Source: a virus. From it: a DNA stretch of 32,271 bases. Position 1 is the stretch's first letter, and every line of letters starts with the position of its first letter. Below, in pieces: positions 25,401 to 32,271 of this stretch. The stretch is from the IMG/VR virus record IMGVR_UViG_3300027734_000209, positions 1-32,271 of that record; one strand, 5' to 3'. The notes under the pieces were generated by a model. The model was not told the DNA's origin. It searched no databases and was given only the letters and a program-made list of their open reading frames with translations. The position numbers and the translations under genes were made by a program.

Positions 25401-28400
25401 ACTCTGATGTTGCACCACTAAACTTAGTAATAATGTTCATCATCTTTGGAGCAATATCTTTATTGTCTGTTGCCATCTGAAGAAGGCTTCTAAATACTGC
25501 AGGAGGAATATCTCCACTTGCCATTTTTGCTTGAATTAAAAACTCTTGACCACTATTAATTGCTCCAGATTTTCTTAAATCTCCTGCTTGCTGATTAACA
25601 ACATCAACATAGGCTAATTGATTTGGATCATTTTTATATTTAGCGGTGGTTGCTTTCTTCATTCCATTCATCATTGATTCTTGAAGACCTCCAGCAGAAT
25701 TATATTGTGAAACAACATCTGCTTGAAGTAAACCCTGTGCGTCTGTTAAAGTATTTCTTTCTTTAATATACGTTGCTTGCATTTGTTCTGCTTCATTAAT
25801 TTTTCCCTGAAGTCTTAACTGTTCAATTTTCTTTTGATAGAACATATCTAATGAATCAAGCATTTGCTTATTTTGTTCCATTGCAATTTTTGCGTCTACC
25901 GCTGCTGCAGCGCCTAATACCGCTGCTTGTTTTACATACTTCTTTGATGTAAAGTAGCCAAATGCAGCACCAACTGCTGCACCTATTCCTCCACCAATGG
26001 CTGCGCCAATTGGTCCACCAATAAATGTTCCTATACCTGCACCTGCTGCTGCGCCACCTAAAGCAGATGCACCAATGCCAGCAATTTGCATAGTTTTTTG
26101 TCCAGCAAGTTTTGTTATTGGGTTAGCATTATTAATATTTTTAATATTATTTTTCATATTTTTAGAATTTTCAGCAACCATTTCCAATCGAACTTTTAAA
26201 GGTTCTTTGTCAAGCCTTTCTCCATTTGGTCCAAGCAGTGTTTCTAGTTGACCAATAACTTTAATACCTATAGACATATCTCCTGCTTGTCTAGCAGCAT
26301 TCATAGCCAAACTTTTTGCCTGTGACATATCCATAGCGCCAGACATTATGGATGCTGATAATTGTCCAGTTAAATCTTTTGCTGCTTGTCCTCCCTGACC
26401 TTTAGCATTTTGTTCTGAAATTCTTGCTGTTAATGCTTTACCCTCTGCTGTTTGAGCATATGCTTCTCCATATGTTGTTTTTCCAGTTGCAGGACCAAGC
26501 ATTGAAAAAGAATTTTTTCTTTTTAAATCCATCTGCTCTGATGCGGTTACTTTGCCACCAAACTTTGCAATTGAATTTATTGCAGAAGTGGTTCCTTTAA
26601 ATTTTTCTGCTTGATCTAAAACTTCATTTGCTGCCTTATCAAATGCCATTCTTAGGGCAACAAAAGATCCTACAGTTGCTACAAGTCCAACTGCTAGTGC
26701 TGACATCGGGCTTTTCATCATTGGTAAAACCATTGATAGACCCATCAATGGCATCATTATTTTTTGTGAAATCTCTCCAACTTTTCCTGGTGCCATTGAG
26801 CCAATCATTGCAGCACCAGCGGCTACTCCAAGTGCTCCTGCTGCACCCATTCTTGGATTTTTTCCTGCTTCTATTCTTGCTTGTTTGTTTGTATTATATT
26901 TATCAACTTTAGCCCGAGCAAATGTTTTTAACCTTGCAGATGGTGTTCTTGCTGCTGCTTCTGCTGCTGCTTTTTCACTAATAATTGATTGTCGGTATGC
27001 AACTCTTTCTGCTAACTTGCTTCTTTTTTCTTGTGCTTCTCTTTGACGTCTAAAAGATTTTTCTTCAGCATCTATTACTTTTTGTCCATACAGGGCAGTT
27101 CTTGATGCTGCTGCTTTTGCCTGTGTTCTTGCTTCTGCTCTTTGACGTTTTTCCATTTGACGACGTAAAGATTTTGCATCTGCATCTATTGTTCCACCAC
27201 CATACAGGGCAGTTCTTGATGCTGCTGCAGCCGATTGAGATGTTGTTGTAAGAGTTGTTGCATCTGGAGCGTTTGCTTTTCCAGGAATTATAACTTTTCC
27301 AATACGCTTTGGTGCTTGAACAATACGCTTGCCTGCAGGCTCTTGTGTCATTCGTGTATCTTTTGAGCCAGCAGAAGATTTGACTCCACTTGGAAGTTTT
27401 GCTGTTTTTGGTTTTGTTATTTTACCAGTTTTAGTATCTTGCAAAACTTCATCTGGCTTTACTGCAATAGAACTGTGAAGTTTATGAAGTTGTCTCCAGT
27501 CAACCTTGGCCCCTTCTTTAAGCCTATCCAACATGGCTTGATAAACTTTTTTCTCTTTTGGATTTGTAATACCAAAACTTTCTATGACTTTCTCTAATTT
27601 TGGAATTGATGTGTTTATTTCATTTATCATTGCTCTATGATATTCATCTGCTGTCATACTTCTTGCAATTTTTGCAGTTGCTTCAGAGAAGAACTTTTTA
27701 CGACCTCCGCCAGGAAGCGGTGTATCTATTCCTAGATTAATTCTGGCTTGTTCTTCCATTGAAGGAAGATTGGCAACAAAATCTCTACTTCCAGATGCTG
27801 TTCCAAAAACTCCTGCTGGACCAACATCGGCAAGAATATTTCCAGATAAATTTCCTTTTCCTAAATCTTTATCTGCTCTAAGTGCTGCTGCAACATTTTG
27901 TTTAATGTATTCTTCTTTTGTAAAAGTATTAGACATTTTTTCTGGATCAAATCTTGGATCAAATGGAGATTCAAGAACAACAATTCTTCTTTTTCCTTTT
28001 GTATCTGTTGGATCTAATATTGTTTTAATTGTTTGTTCTGGAGCATTAAGGCCATGGACATTTCTAGCAATAGTAGTTGCTCTCTGTTCTGCAAGGGCTT
28101 CTCTATAACTATTTGCAGGTTTTACAAAAACTCTTTTTCCATCTGCCATTTCATATACTCCACCCAAACCTTTTAGGGCAGTAAAACTTCTTCCAGATGT
28201 TGGTGTTATCTGTTTACTATATGTCTCTGGCTTAGAACCTTTAAGTGGACTTGATTTAACATCTTTTTCTAACTGGTCTAATTGTTTATTTCTTTCACCA
28301 AATGCTGCTTCTCTAAACCCAGAAAAAATTGATGATGTAGTTCCTAGTCTATCTCCGCTTGGTCCTCTAAATGGAGAGGTCTTTACTCCATCATGGTCTA

Positions 28401-31221
28401 TAAGAACAATTCTTCTTTTATCTGGAGATTTGCCAGGCTCATATTCATAGTCTTTGATGATACCCAACCCTTTTGCTCTTTCTAATATTTTTCTTGTAGA
28501 CTCTGGATCTTTACTACCAAAACCTTCTTGAACGCTAAAACTTGCTATATTAGAGTGTAGCGCTTGCATCAAACCAAAAGTACGGGAAGATGCAATTTTA
28601 GGATTATTTGCTGGAATAGTTTCAAAAAGTGTTTTTCTTACAAGTTCATCATTTACATGAGTTGGTTGTTTCTTTGGGTCAGTTCCACGAATAGTTTCTA
28701 GGATTAGTGAATCAATTGTTTTTGCATCAAAGGCATTAATACCAGATGGTTTCCATTTTTCTGGGCCTCGTTTAATCCACTCTTCTTCCCATTGTTGAAA
28801 TGAGATACCTGTATCCTTTGACATGGCTTGGTTGTATCCAGATTTAAAGTCATATAGTAGTCCATCTTGAACTAAAATCTTTGGATCAATACCTTGCATT
28901 AGCAGTATTTCTTTGTAAAGTCTTAAAGTCTTAGCCTTTTGTTCTGACATTGGTGTTTTTAAAATATCATCAATGTGCATTTTGTTTTTTGCACCGACAT
29001 GGAACTTTTGTGTTTCTCCAGCCATTCTTGTTGACTTTACTGGAACCTCTTGAGCATCTCCCGTTCCTTTGTTATACCCCTGCATTTTTTTGCCAGCAAT
29101 CATTGCACTAATTACTGGTCTATTTGCTGGATCTTGTGCAGCCTGTGCTGGAATAACTGCTTCTCCAGGGGTAAGCATTGAAAATACGGTGTCTTGATTT
29201 CCAGTTCCAGGAACTCTTGTTGTTCCTGTAGAATATTTAAGTTTAGGCATTCTCTTACCAGCAGGTGGTCCAGTAAATCCTGCCTGGGCTGCAATGGCTC
29301 TTCTGTATGCATTTGCCAACATATTAACTGCTGTTGTTTCAGATGTAAATGTTTGATTAAGTTTTACGTGAACTTGATCAAGTGATGCTGCTACTGCTGA
29401 GGCTTCTAGTTGTTCTTTAGTTAGATAATTTGTTTGCTCTCCCAAAACCTTGCTTGCACTACCAGTTCTGTTGTACATAGATTTCATTCCTGCAAACATT
29501 TTAATTATATTGGCAACAGCGTTTGCAATCAAACCAAAAGTCATAAGAAGAATTGGCCCAACTCCTGCAACTGCAACTGTAAATATAGTTAAAAACTTTT
29601 TACTACCTTCACCAAGATTATTAAATTTATCAAGAATCTTTCCAACAAACTCAACAATAGGTGTCAGTGCTTTTAAGAACTGTTCTCCTACTGGAGCAAT
29701 AGCCAACTTAAGATCTTCCATTGACTTTTTAAATTTATATGTTGTTGTGTTTTGGATCTTATCTAATTCTCGCTGTGACAAAATTGCAAGTTCTTCTGTG
29801 GTTGCCTGCGTTAGTTGAAGCACTCTATTTGCTTGTGTACCCTGTGCTGTTACGTTTTGAAATAGTGTAGATAGTCTTGAGAACTGGAACTTGCCAAATA
29901 GTTGCTCAATAGCACGAGCACGGTTAAGAGGATCAAGAGTGTCAAGTGCTTGTGCAAACCCAACTACTGTTGCTTTAATGTCTCCTTTGTTTGCTTCAAC
30001 AATTCCTTTAATATTAACTCCAAGATTTCCAAGGAAATCGCTTGCTTTCTTAGATGGATTAATTAAAGATGCAAGACCAGATTTAAGTGCGTTAGCACCT
30101 TCTGATGCATTGATTCCGCCTTCTTTCATTGCTGTAAGGAAAAATGCTAAGTCTTCTACGGATCCACCAAGTTGTTTTACAACTGGCCCAGCCTTTGGAA
30201 TTGCTGTTGTTAAATCTTCAATAGATACAACAGTTTGGTTTTCAACTGCGTTAAGAAAATCAATTTTTCCTGCTAATTGATCTGCAGCAACCCCAAATGC
30301 ATTTGTTACTGAAATAGTTGTTTCTAGTGCTTGTGCTTGATCTACTCCGCCAAGCACTGCAAGTCTTGTTGCTTGTGAAATTTGAGCAAGTAGTTCTGCT
30401 CCTTGTTTACCCATCGCTGCGGCATCTGCAGCCATCTTCATTGTGTCTTCTATTGCAACCCCATACTTTGTATACTCTGTTGCAAGTTTTTGAACTTGTT
30501 TAACCATAGCATCTGTTTCTGCTTGTGTTGTAAACATTTCTCCATACACACGCTTAAATCTAATTGCCTGTTCTTCAAGTTTCATAAATGTTTTAGAGGC
30601 TTGAATTCCAAGCATTGCTAGTGGAACTGTAAATCCAACCATTAACTGGCGACCAGCCCACTGAGTATTCTTACCAAAGTTTAGAAGGTTAGTTGATCCT
30701 TGTTTTAATAACTGATTAAGAAGTTGCTGTCTTTGTGCAGCAATGGCTGTCTGGGTACCCAGATTTTTCATATCAAGCGTTAGCGGTCTTACTGCAATTG
30801 CTTGTAGGGCTCCATTGGCCCCTCTACCCATTTTAATATACTGGGTTTGTATATCTTTTACACGCTCTCGTGCAACCTTATTTAATGTTTCAAACTCAGA
30901 CTTAAACAATCTACCAAAAGTTTTTGTAGCAGCGCCAGTGTATCTAAAGTATTCTCTTGAACTTAACTTGTTTCTTTCTAATGCATCAGTAAAAGACTCT
31001 GTACTTGATGTTACTGTTTGCATTGATGCTTGGAATTTTCCAGTAGCATTTATGCTGTTTATCAAGTTCTGTGCTTGATTTGCTGCCACTGCTGATGCTG
31101 CAGTGCCAGACTTGGCCATCTGTGTATGGAAGGCTGATATTTGACGTTGTAGAAGTTTTAGACTTGCTAAAGCATCAGACGTATCAATATTTACATGAAT
31201 ATTGGATTCTACATCAGCCAT
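22390..31221 (-). CDS. Tail tape measure protein (TP901 type) with an embedded kinase-like segment
   Basis: At 2943 residues this is by far the largest gene. It sets tail length and is probably ejected with the DNA. About residues 247-400 form the TP901 core (GVDQAQALETTISVTNAFG, then SVEDLAFFLTAMKEGGINAS). Hydrophobic stretches lie near 540-575, 1458-1527 and 1707-1767, the last being glycine-rich (GTFIGGPIGAAIGGG) and suited to membrane insertion. Near 1005-1215 a globular segment (GGVYEMADGKRVFVKP, then ALAEQRATTIAR, then GNILADVGPAG) looks like a divergent kinase fold. A TPGE motif occurs twice, near 680 and 2865. Long coiled-coil helices fill about 2320-2640, followed by an alanine-rich linker. 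AGAGG precedes ATG 31221. Confidence 0.93.
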   Translation of the reverse strand: MADVESNIHVNIDTSDALASLKLLQRQISAFHTQMAKSGTAASAVAANQAQNLINSINATGKFQASMQTVTSSTESFTDALERNKLSSREYFRYTGAATKTFGRLFKSEFETLNKVARERVKDIQTQYIKMGRGANGALQAIAVRPLTLDMKNLGTQTAIAAQRQQLLNQLLKQGSTNLLNFGKNTQWAGRQLMVGFTVPLAMLGIQASKTFMKLEEQAIRFKRVYGEMFTTQAETDAMVKQVQKLATEYTKYGVAIEDTMKMAADAAAMGKQGAELLAQISQATRLAVLGGVDQAQALETTISVTNAFGVAADQLAGKIDFLNAVENQTVVSIEDLTTAIPKAGPVVKQLGGSVEDLAFFLTAMKEGGINASEGANALKSGLASLINPSKKASDFLGNLGVNIKGIVEANKGDIKATVVGFAQALDTLDPLNRARAIEQLFGKFQFSRLSTLFQNVTAQGTQANRVLQLTQATTEELAILSQRELDKIQNTTTYKFKKSMEDLKLAIAPVGEQFLKALTPIVEFVGKILDKFNNLGEGSKKFLTIFTVAVAGVGPILLMTFGLIANAVANIIKMFAGMKSMYNRTGSASKVLGEQTNYLTKEQLEASAVAASLDQVHVKLNQTFTSETTAVNMLANAYRRAIAAQAGFTGPPAGKRMPKLKYSTGTTRVPGTGNQDTVFSMLTPGEAVIPAQAAQDPANRPVISAMIAGKKMQGYNKGTGDAQEVPVKSTRMAGETQKFHVGAKNKMHIDDILKTPMSEQKAKTLRLYKEILLMQGIDPKILVQDGLLYDFKSGYNQAMSKDTGISFQQWEEEWIKRGPEKWKPSGINAFDAKTIDSLILETIRGTDPKKQPTHVNDELVRKTLFETIPANNPKIASSRTFGLMQALHSNIASFSVQEGFGSKDPESTRKILERAKGLGIIKDYEYEPGKSPDKRRIVLIDHDGVKTSPFRGPSGDRLGTTSSIFSGFREAAFGERNKQLDQLEKDVKSSPLKGSKPETYSKQITPTSGRSFTALKGLGGVYEMADGKRVFVKPANSYREALAEQRATTIARNVHGLNAPEQTIKTILDPTDTKGKRRIVVLESPFDPRFDPEKMSNTFTKEEYIKQNVAAALRADKDLGKGNLSGNILADVGPAGVFGTASGSRDFVANLPSMEEQARINLGIDTPLPGGGRKKFFSEATAKIARSMTADEYHRAMINEINTSIPKLEKVIESFGITNPKEKKVYQAMLDRLKEGAKVDWRQLHKLHSSIAVKPDEVLQDTKTGKITKPKTAKLPSGVKSSAGSKDTRMTQEPAGKRIVQAPKRIGKVIIPGKANAPDATTLTTTSQSAAAASRTALYGGGTIDADAKSLRRQMEKRQRAEARTQAKAAASRTALYGQKVIDAEEKSFRRQREAQEKRSKLAERVAYRQSIISEKAAAEAAARTPSARLKTFARAKVDKYNTNKQARIEAGKNPRMGAAGALGVAAGAAMIGSMAPGKVGEISQKIMMPLMGLSMVLPMMKSPMSALAVGLVATVGSFVALRMAFDKAANEVLDQAEKFKGTTSAINSIAKFGGKVTASEQMDLKRKNSFSMLGPATGKTTYGEAYAQTAEGKALTARISEQNAKGQGGQAAKDLTGQLSASIMSGAMDMSQAKSLAMNAARQAGDMSIGIKVIGQLETLLGPNGERLDKEPLKVRLEMVAENSKNMKNNIKNINNANPITKLAGQKTMQIAGIGASALGGAAAGAGIGTFIGGPIGAAIGGGIGAAVGAAFGYFTSKKYVKQAAVLGAAAAVDAKIAMEQNKQMLDSLDMFYQKKIEQLRLQGKINEAEQMQATYIKERNTLTDAQGLLQADVVSQYNSAGGLQESMMNGMKKATTAKYKNDPNQLAYVDVVNQQAGDLRKSGAINSGQEFLIQAKMASGDIPPAVFRSLLQMATDNKDIAPKMMNIITKFSGATSESIGVAAQNILGSNGVVNKTVQTKFVTRVEAFEKDSDALDFAKNIIKLNNLNAVIPSDVMVSYYTDPKNKDAYEKLNKILDTIEGSKDLTAKIVYEIMPEIKGTAAFDEAYFNTLTEDQQKVYTTTISSLINVPEPQIIESEDFKAWRKETGPKGGAGVTGSKSFIVQKYIEAQGNKAVTDGVAVGVKAPVTADASSTGNKVQASPLDDLVKKLRDVRMNQIKVTEGWSASRKALDKLFGGKKTIDVFSGIENDIRKLGGSQDFIELIVGMDPKEYEKRKNSLFKFDNKGNIISLKNDAKNIQEAMNSIAMGDWNSSMEAESQALADQGNAFSRIANLGVPVADAYDLITNKTIAQAIANGVNDKTLKTLIERYKGLTEVQEKSAAIQGVKTDIAQFKKDRIQEARIKSQYDPTTAFAISSDDNLKLMENTISTAQAKVDSLIKKGATRSQINAAQGDLNTLVTDFNERLSQLKNTIGFMQDMFDKGYSNAMQSFDTQETALNIQFKLDTKGNDKTIREAQDQIAAIQYKVDDKEAALKSIADQEEKINEKYDERISALDEIEKANSAISSQQKGQLTLAEALTSGDIAAAARAAQDMRSQAAADALTKQKDAVEQSRKYELAGVQAYDPVTKTYRTRKELEADIKKLQDEIFDLEEKKIEPAEELNRLRQIQLDKDVAGLTVLGRTKDAWEAIKNQVDLALIKSASFVDSMGLAISTQSKLIAAYAAETGGKNGAFNNQGAFVQGATNPETNPATDASIIAAADAATAAALAAAAAAEAAARSAAATPKTSTGNVGNIDAVNQIVNNQTTSLLDSIKSGSAPAFTPSQIANQMADTLMKNPAALAALGGAAGVASSARYTGQAIQYAAQQAAIEKAASTAAAIKQGTSGGSYYDRRTGGLATGGLVPKYFAAGGFARGTDTVPAMLTPGEFIMSKYAVDAHGIDTMKSINSGQPTGGAVYNNTYTLTVNAKTDANPNEIAKAVMSTIKQVDDRRVRGVVLNGR
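23043..23121. repeat. GCTGC-rich tract coding for polyalanine
   Basis: On the plus strand this stretch is dominated by GCTGCT triplets. On the coding strand it gives an alanine run (AAALAAAAAAEAAARSAAA) near residues 2700-2727 of the tape measure protein. It looks like a flexible or helical linker between the coiled-coil region and the C-terminal TPGE module. Triplet slippage is a simple explanation for its origin. Confidence 0.7.
27086..27114. repeat. 29-bp direct repeat, copy 1, inside the tape measure gene
   Basis: These 29 bases recur identically at 27200-27228, 114 bases (38 codons) away and in the same frame. The flanking protein sequence is also repeated, each copy reading AAASRTALYG, then IDA and KSxRRQ. 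This marks a recent 38-codon tandem duplication in a charged helical region of the protein. Confidence 0.85.
27200..27228. repeat. 29-bp direct repeat, copy 2, inside the tape measure gene
   Basis: Second identical copy of the 29 bases at 27086-27114, in the same reading frame. The sequence around it has diverged more, so the identical core is either recent or kept similar by recombination. Confidence 0.85.
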
Positions 31222-31239
31222 CCATTAACACCTCTTTAT

Positions 31240-31566
31240 TTAATTATTTGCAAGGCTGCCGAGTAGTGATGCGTCAGAAAGTTTAATTCCTGATGCCTCT
31301 TCGACAATCTTGTATACTGTTGGAAGATCTAGATTTTCTTCTAGGGCTTCCTTATCTTCTGCCAATTCTGGCTTGTATTGTTTCATTGCAATTTGAACAC
31401 AGTCCATTAGCAAATCCATGGACTTTTCATTGTCTTCTGCTACCTTTGCAATGTCCTCAAACTTCTTCATAAACGGACGAAGTAGAGAAATCTTAAGTGG
31501 TCTAACCTTGATCTTAGTACCATCAATTAGTGTTACTGTTTTTTCTTCTGTTGTGGCAGTTGCCAT
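31240..31566 (-). CDS. Tail assembly chaperone (gpG-like), second paralog
   Basis: A 108-residue, mostly helical acidic protein immediately before the tape measure gene, the usual place for the tail assembly chaperone that keeps the tape measure soluble and recruits tube protein. It begins TVTLIDGTKIKVRPLKI, contains a central helix (MDLLMDCVQIAMKQYKPEL) and ends with LPTVYKIVEEASGIKL. The same pattern appears in the upstream frame-split gene, so the two are paralogs. A textbook AAGGAGG lies five bases before ATG 31566. No frameshift extension is evident in this copy, which stops 19 bases before the tape measure start. Confidence 0.78.
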   Translation of the reverse strand: MATATTEEKTVTLIDGTKIKVRPLKISLLRPFMKKFEDIAKVAEDNEKSMDLLMDCVQIAMKQYKPELAEDKEALEENLDLPTVYKIVEEASGIKLSDASLLGSLANN

Positions 31567-31592
31567 TTAGTCCTCCTTATAAGGTTTAGTTA

Positions 31593-31601
31593 ATTATACC
31601 A
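31593..31601 (-). promoter_or_regulatory. Extended -10 promoter (TGGTATAAT) before the second chaperone and tape measure gene
   Basis: In the 55-base gap between the chaperone genes, TGGTATAAT gives a perfect -10 hexamer with the TGn extension, 26 bases before ATG 31566. The AAGGAGG ribosome binding site lies between them. No good -35 element is visible, which is acceptable for extended -10 promoters. It would boost the tape measure operon. Confidence 0.55.
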
Positions 31602-31621
31602 TAGCGCAGGCTTATTTTTTA

Positions 31622-32068
31622 CTAATCATATGTTTCATAATCAAGCCCCATGCCTATTCCAAAACCAGCCTTTTCAGCATTCATGCCCTGCAAAGCCAGA
31701 ATATCATTGCCGTCAGTTACCGCGCCTTTACTAAAGACTCTGGCCTTAAGGTCTTCCCACTCATTACCGCTACCAGAATTTTTATCTAAATCTACACCTT
31801 GCATAGCAGCAGTAAATTTTTTATTAGTATAATCTAGTTCTCTTTTTATTTTTAATGTGGCTGTTAATTCTTGCATTGACATTGATGACTCTAACTGTTC
31901 ATAGTCTTTCCATATGCCAATTAAAAAAACCTCTGATTCTAATTTTGCTAAATCTAATGTTTCCCAAGAAGATCCACTATCTACCGCTTGATCTTTTACA
32001 GTGTCTTCTGATTTTTCATTAATTTTAATTCCTGCTGCAACATCAATTACTTCATAAATAGTTGGCAA
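31622..32068 (-). CDS. Tail assembly chaperone, downstream part (read after a frame change)
   Basis: This frame is open for 148 codons. It begins within LPTIYEVIDVAAGIKI, which continues the chaperone homology: the downstream paralog has LPTVYKIVEEASGIKL in the same position after EENL. The first codon here is a TTG, with no ribosome binding site of its own, so translation most likely enters from the upstream frame by a -1 shift, or the two are one gene split by a lost base. The extra C-terminal part (SWETLDLAKLESEVFLIG to GLDYETYD) is polar and corresponds in position to the T part of lambda-type gpGT fusions. Confidence 0.6.
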   Translation of the reverse strand: MPTIYEVIDVAAGIKINEKSEDTVKDQAVDSGSSWETLDLAKLESEVFLIGIWKDYEQLESSMSMQELTATLKIKRELDYTNKKFTAAMQGVDLDKNSGSGNEWEDLKARVFSKGAVTDGNDILALQGMNAEKAGFGIGMGLDYETYD

Positions 32069-32271
32069 ACAAGATTATCTTCTAGGTCTTCTATTGTTTT
32101 GATTGATGGGCAATACTGTTGCATTGCAATTAAAGCACACTGGACTAATACAGATATAGACTCATCATCTGTTTTTGCTTGTTTTATTGTTTCAAAAGTT
32201 TCTAAAAATTCTCTTAAGTATTTAATTTTTAGTGGGGAGGCAATGACTACCCTATCATCCACTAATGATAT
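32047..32271 (-). CDS. Tail assembly chaperone, upstream part (5' end beyond the window)
   Basis: Frame open from the right edge (ISLVDDRVVI) to a TAA at 32047. It aligns with the downstream paralog: VIASPLKIKYL against KVRPLKISLL, and VQCALIAMQQYCPS against MDCVQIAMKQYKPE. The apparent GTG start at 32262 is an internal valine codon, because homology continues to the window edge, so the true start is outside. The conserved domain breaks after EDLEDNL, where homology continues in the other frame; the last six residues (CQLFMK) do not match. Together with 31622-32068 it would form a complete long chaperone. Confidence 0.62.
   Translation of the reverse strand: MSLVDDRVVIASPLKIKYLREFLETFETIKQAKTDDESISVLVQCALIAMQQYCPSIKTIEDLEDNLVCQLFMK

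Noticed and set aside
22390-31221. Many plus-strand open frames opposite the tape measure gene, the longest about 129 codons at 29891-30280
   Set aside because: They mirror a long, well-supported coding frame, lack ribosome binding sites and show low-complexity composition typical of antisense shadows.
31567-31621. Possible terminator between the chaperone genes
   Set aside because: There is an A-rich run and a small inverted motif (CCTTATAAGG), but no stable GC-rich stem followed by a T-run on the coding strand; the promoter-like TGGTATAAT explains the gap better.
14648-32271. Search for tRNA genes, CRISPR repeats and insertion-sequence ends
   Set aside because: No regularly spaced repeats, no cloverleaf-like stretch in the short gaps and no transposase frame were seen. 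The Cas4-like gene alone does not indicate a CRISPR system.

Overview
This window is a stretch of a tailed double-stranded DNA phage (Caudoviricetes) genome. It is visibly AT-rich, very densely packed, and every convincing gene lies on the minus strand, so transcription runs from position 32271 down to position 1. A long tape measure protein, tail chaperones and distal-tail/minor-tail proteins with no visible sheath or contractile baseplate genes point to a siphovirus-like tail. No integrase, repressor cassette, tRNA, CRISPR array or insertion sequence is visible. The gene set (DnaE-type polymerase with a complete PHP site, Cas4-like nuclease, DUF3310, a tiny membrane protein ending in FDWEDDE) resembles uncultured actinobacteriophages, possibly of AT-rich aquatic Actinobacteria. 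That host assignment is an inference, not something the sequence proves.

Layout in transcription order. (1) 32271-31240: two paralogous tail assembly chaperone genes; the first is cut by the window edge and split by a frame change. (2) 31221-14648: the tape measure gene (2943 residues) followed by a distal-tail-like protein, a 1430-residue tail-tip protein and four smaller minor tail proteins. (3) 14648-10315: two DNA-binding/zinc genes, small unknowns, a possible helicase-loader candidate, DnaB-type helicase, an unknown protein that overlaps the primase start by 82 bases, DnaG-type primase, and a probable ssDNA-binding protein. (4) 10313-6038: DnaE polymerase and a RecA/UvsX-type recombinase. 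(5) 6045-2384: small zinc proteins, a small PD-(D/E)XK nuclease, a 2OG-Fe(II) oxygenase-like protein, a Cas4-like nuclease, a RuvC-like resolvase, a tiny HTH protein, a tiny membrane protein and DUF3310. (6) 2394-75: small and large terminase. A last gene at 58-1 starts with a signal-peptide-like sequence and runs off the left edge.

Together these encode a self-contained replisome (helicase, primase, SSB, polymerase), a recombination set (recombinase, two resolvase-type nucleases, Cas4-like nuclease), the DNA packaging motor, and the distal half of the virion. Neighbouring genes mostly abut or overlap through TAATG or ATGA junctions, which suggests translational coupling. Head genes and lysis genes are not in the window. 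Notable signals are a kinase-like segment inside the tape measure protein, a frame-split chaperone with a downstream paralog, TATAAT boxes 5-6 bases before three start codons (suggesting leaderless mRNAs), and two small genes (2735-2890 and 5869-6045) that are easy to miss. No stretch longer than about 60 bases lacks a gene.
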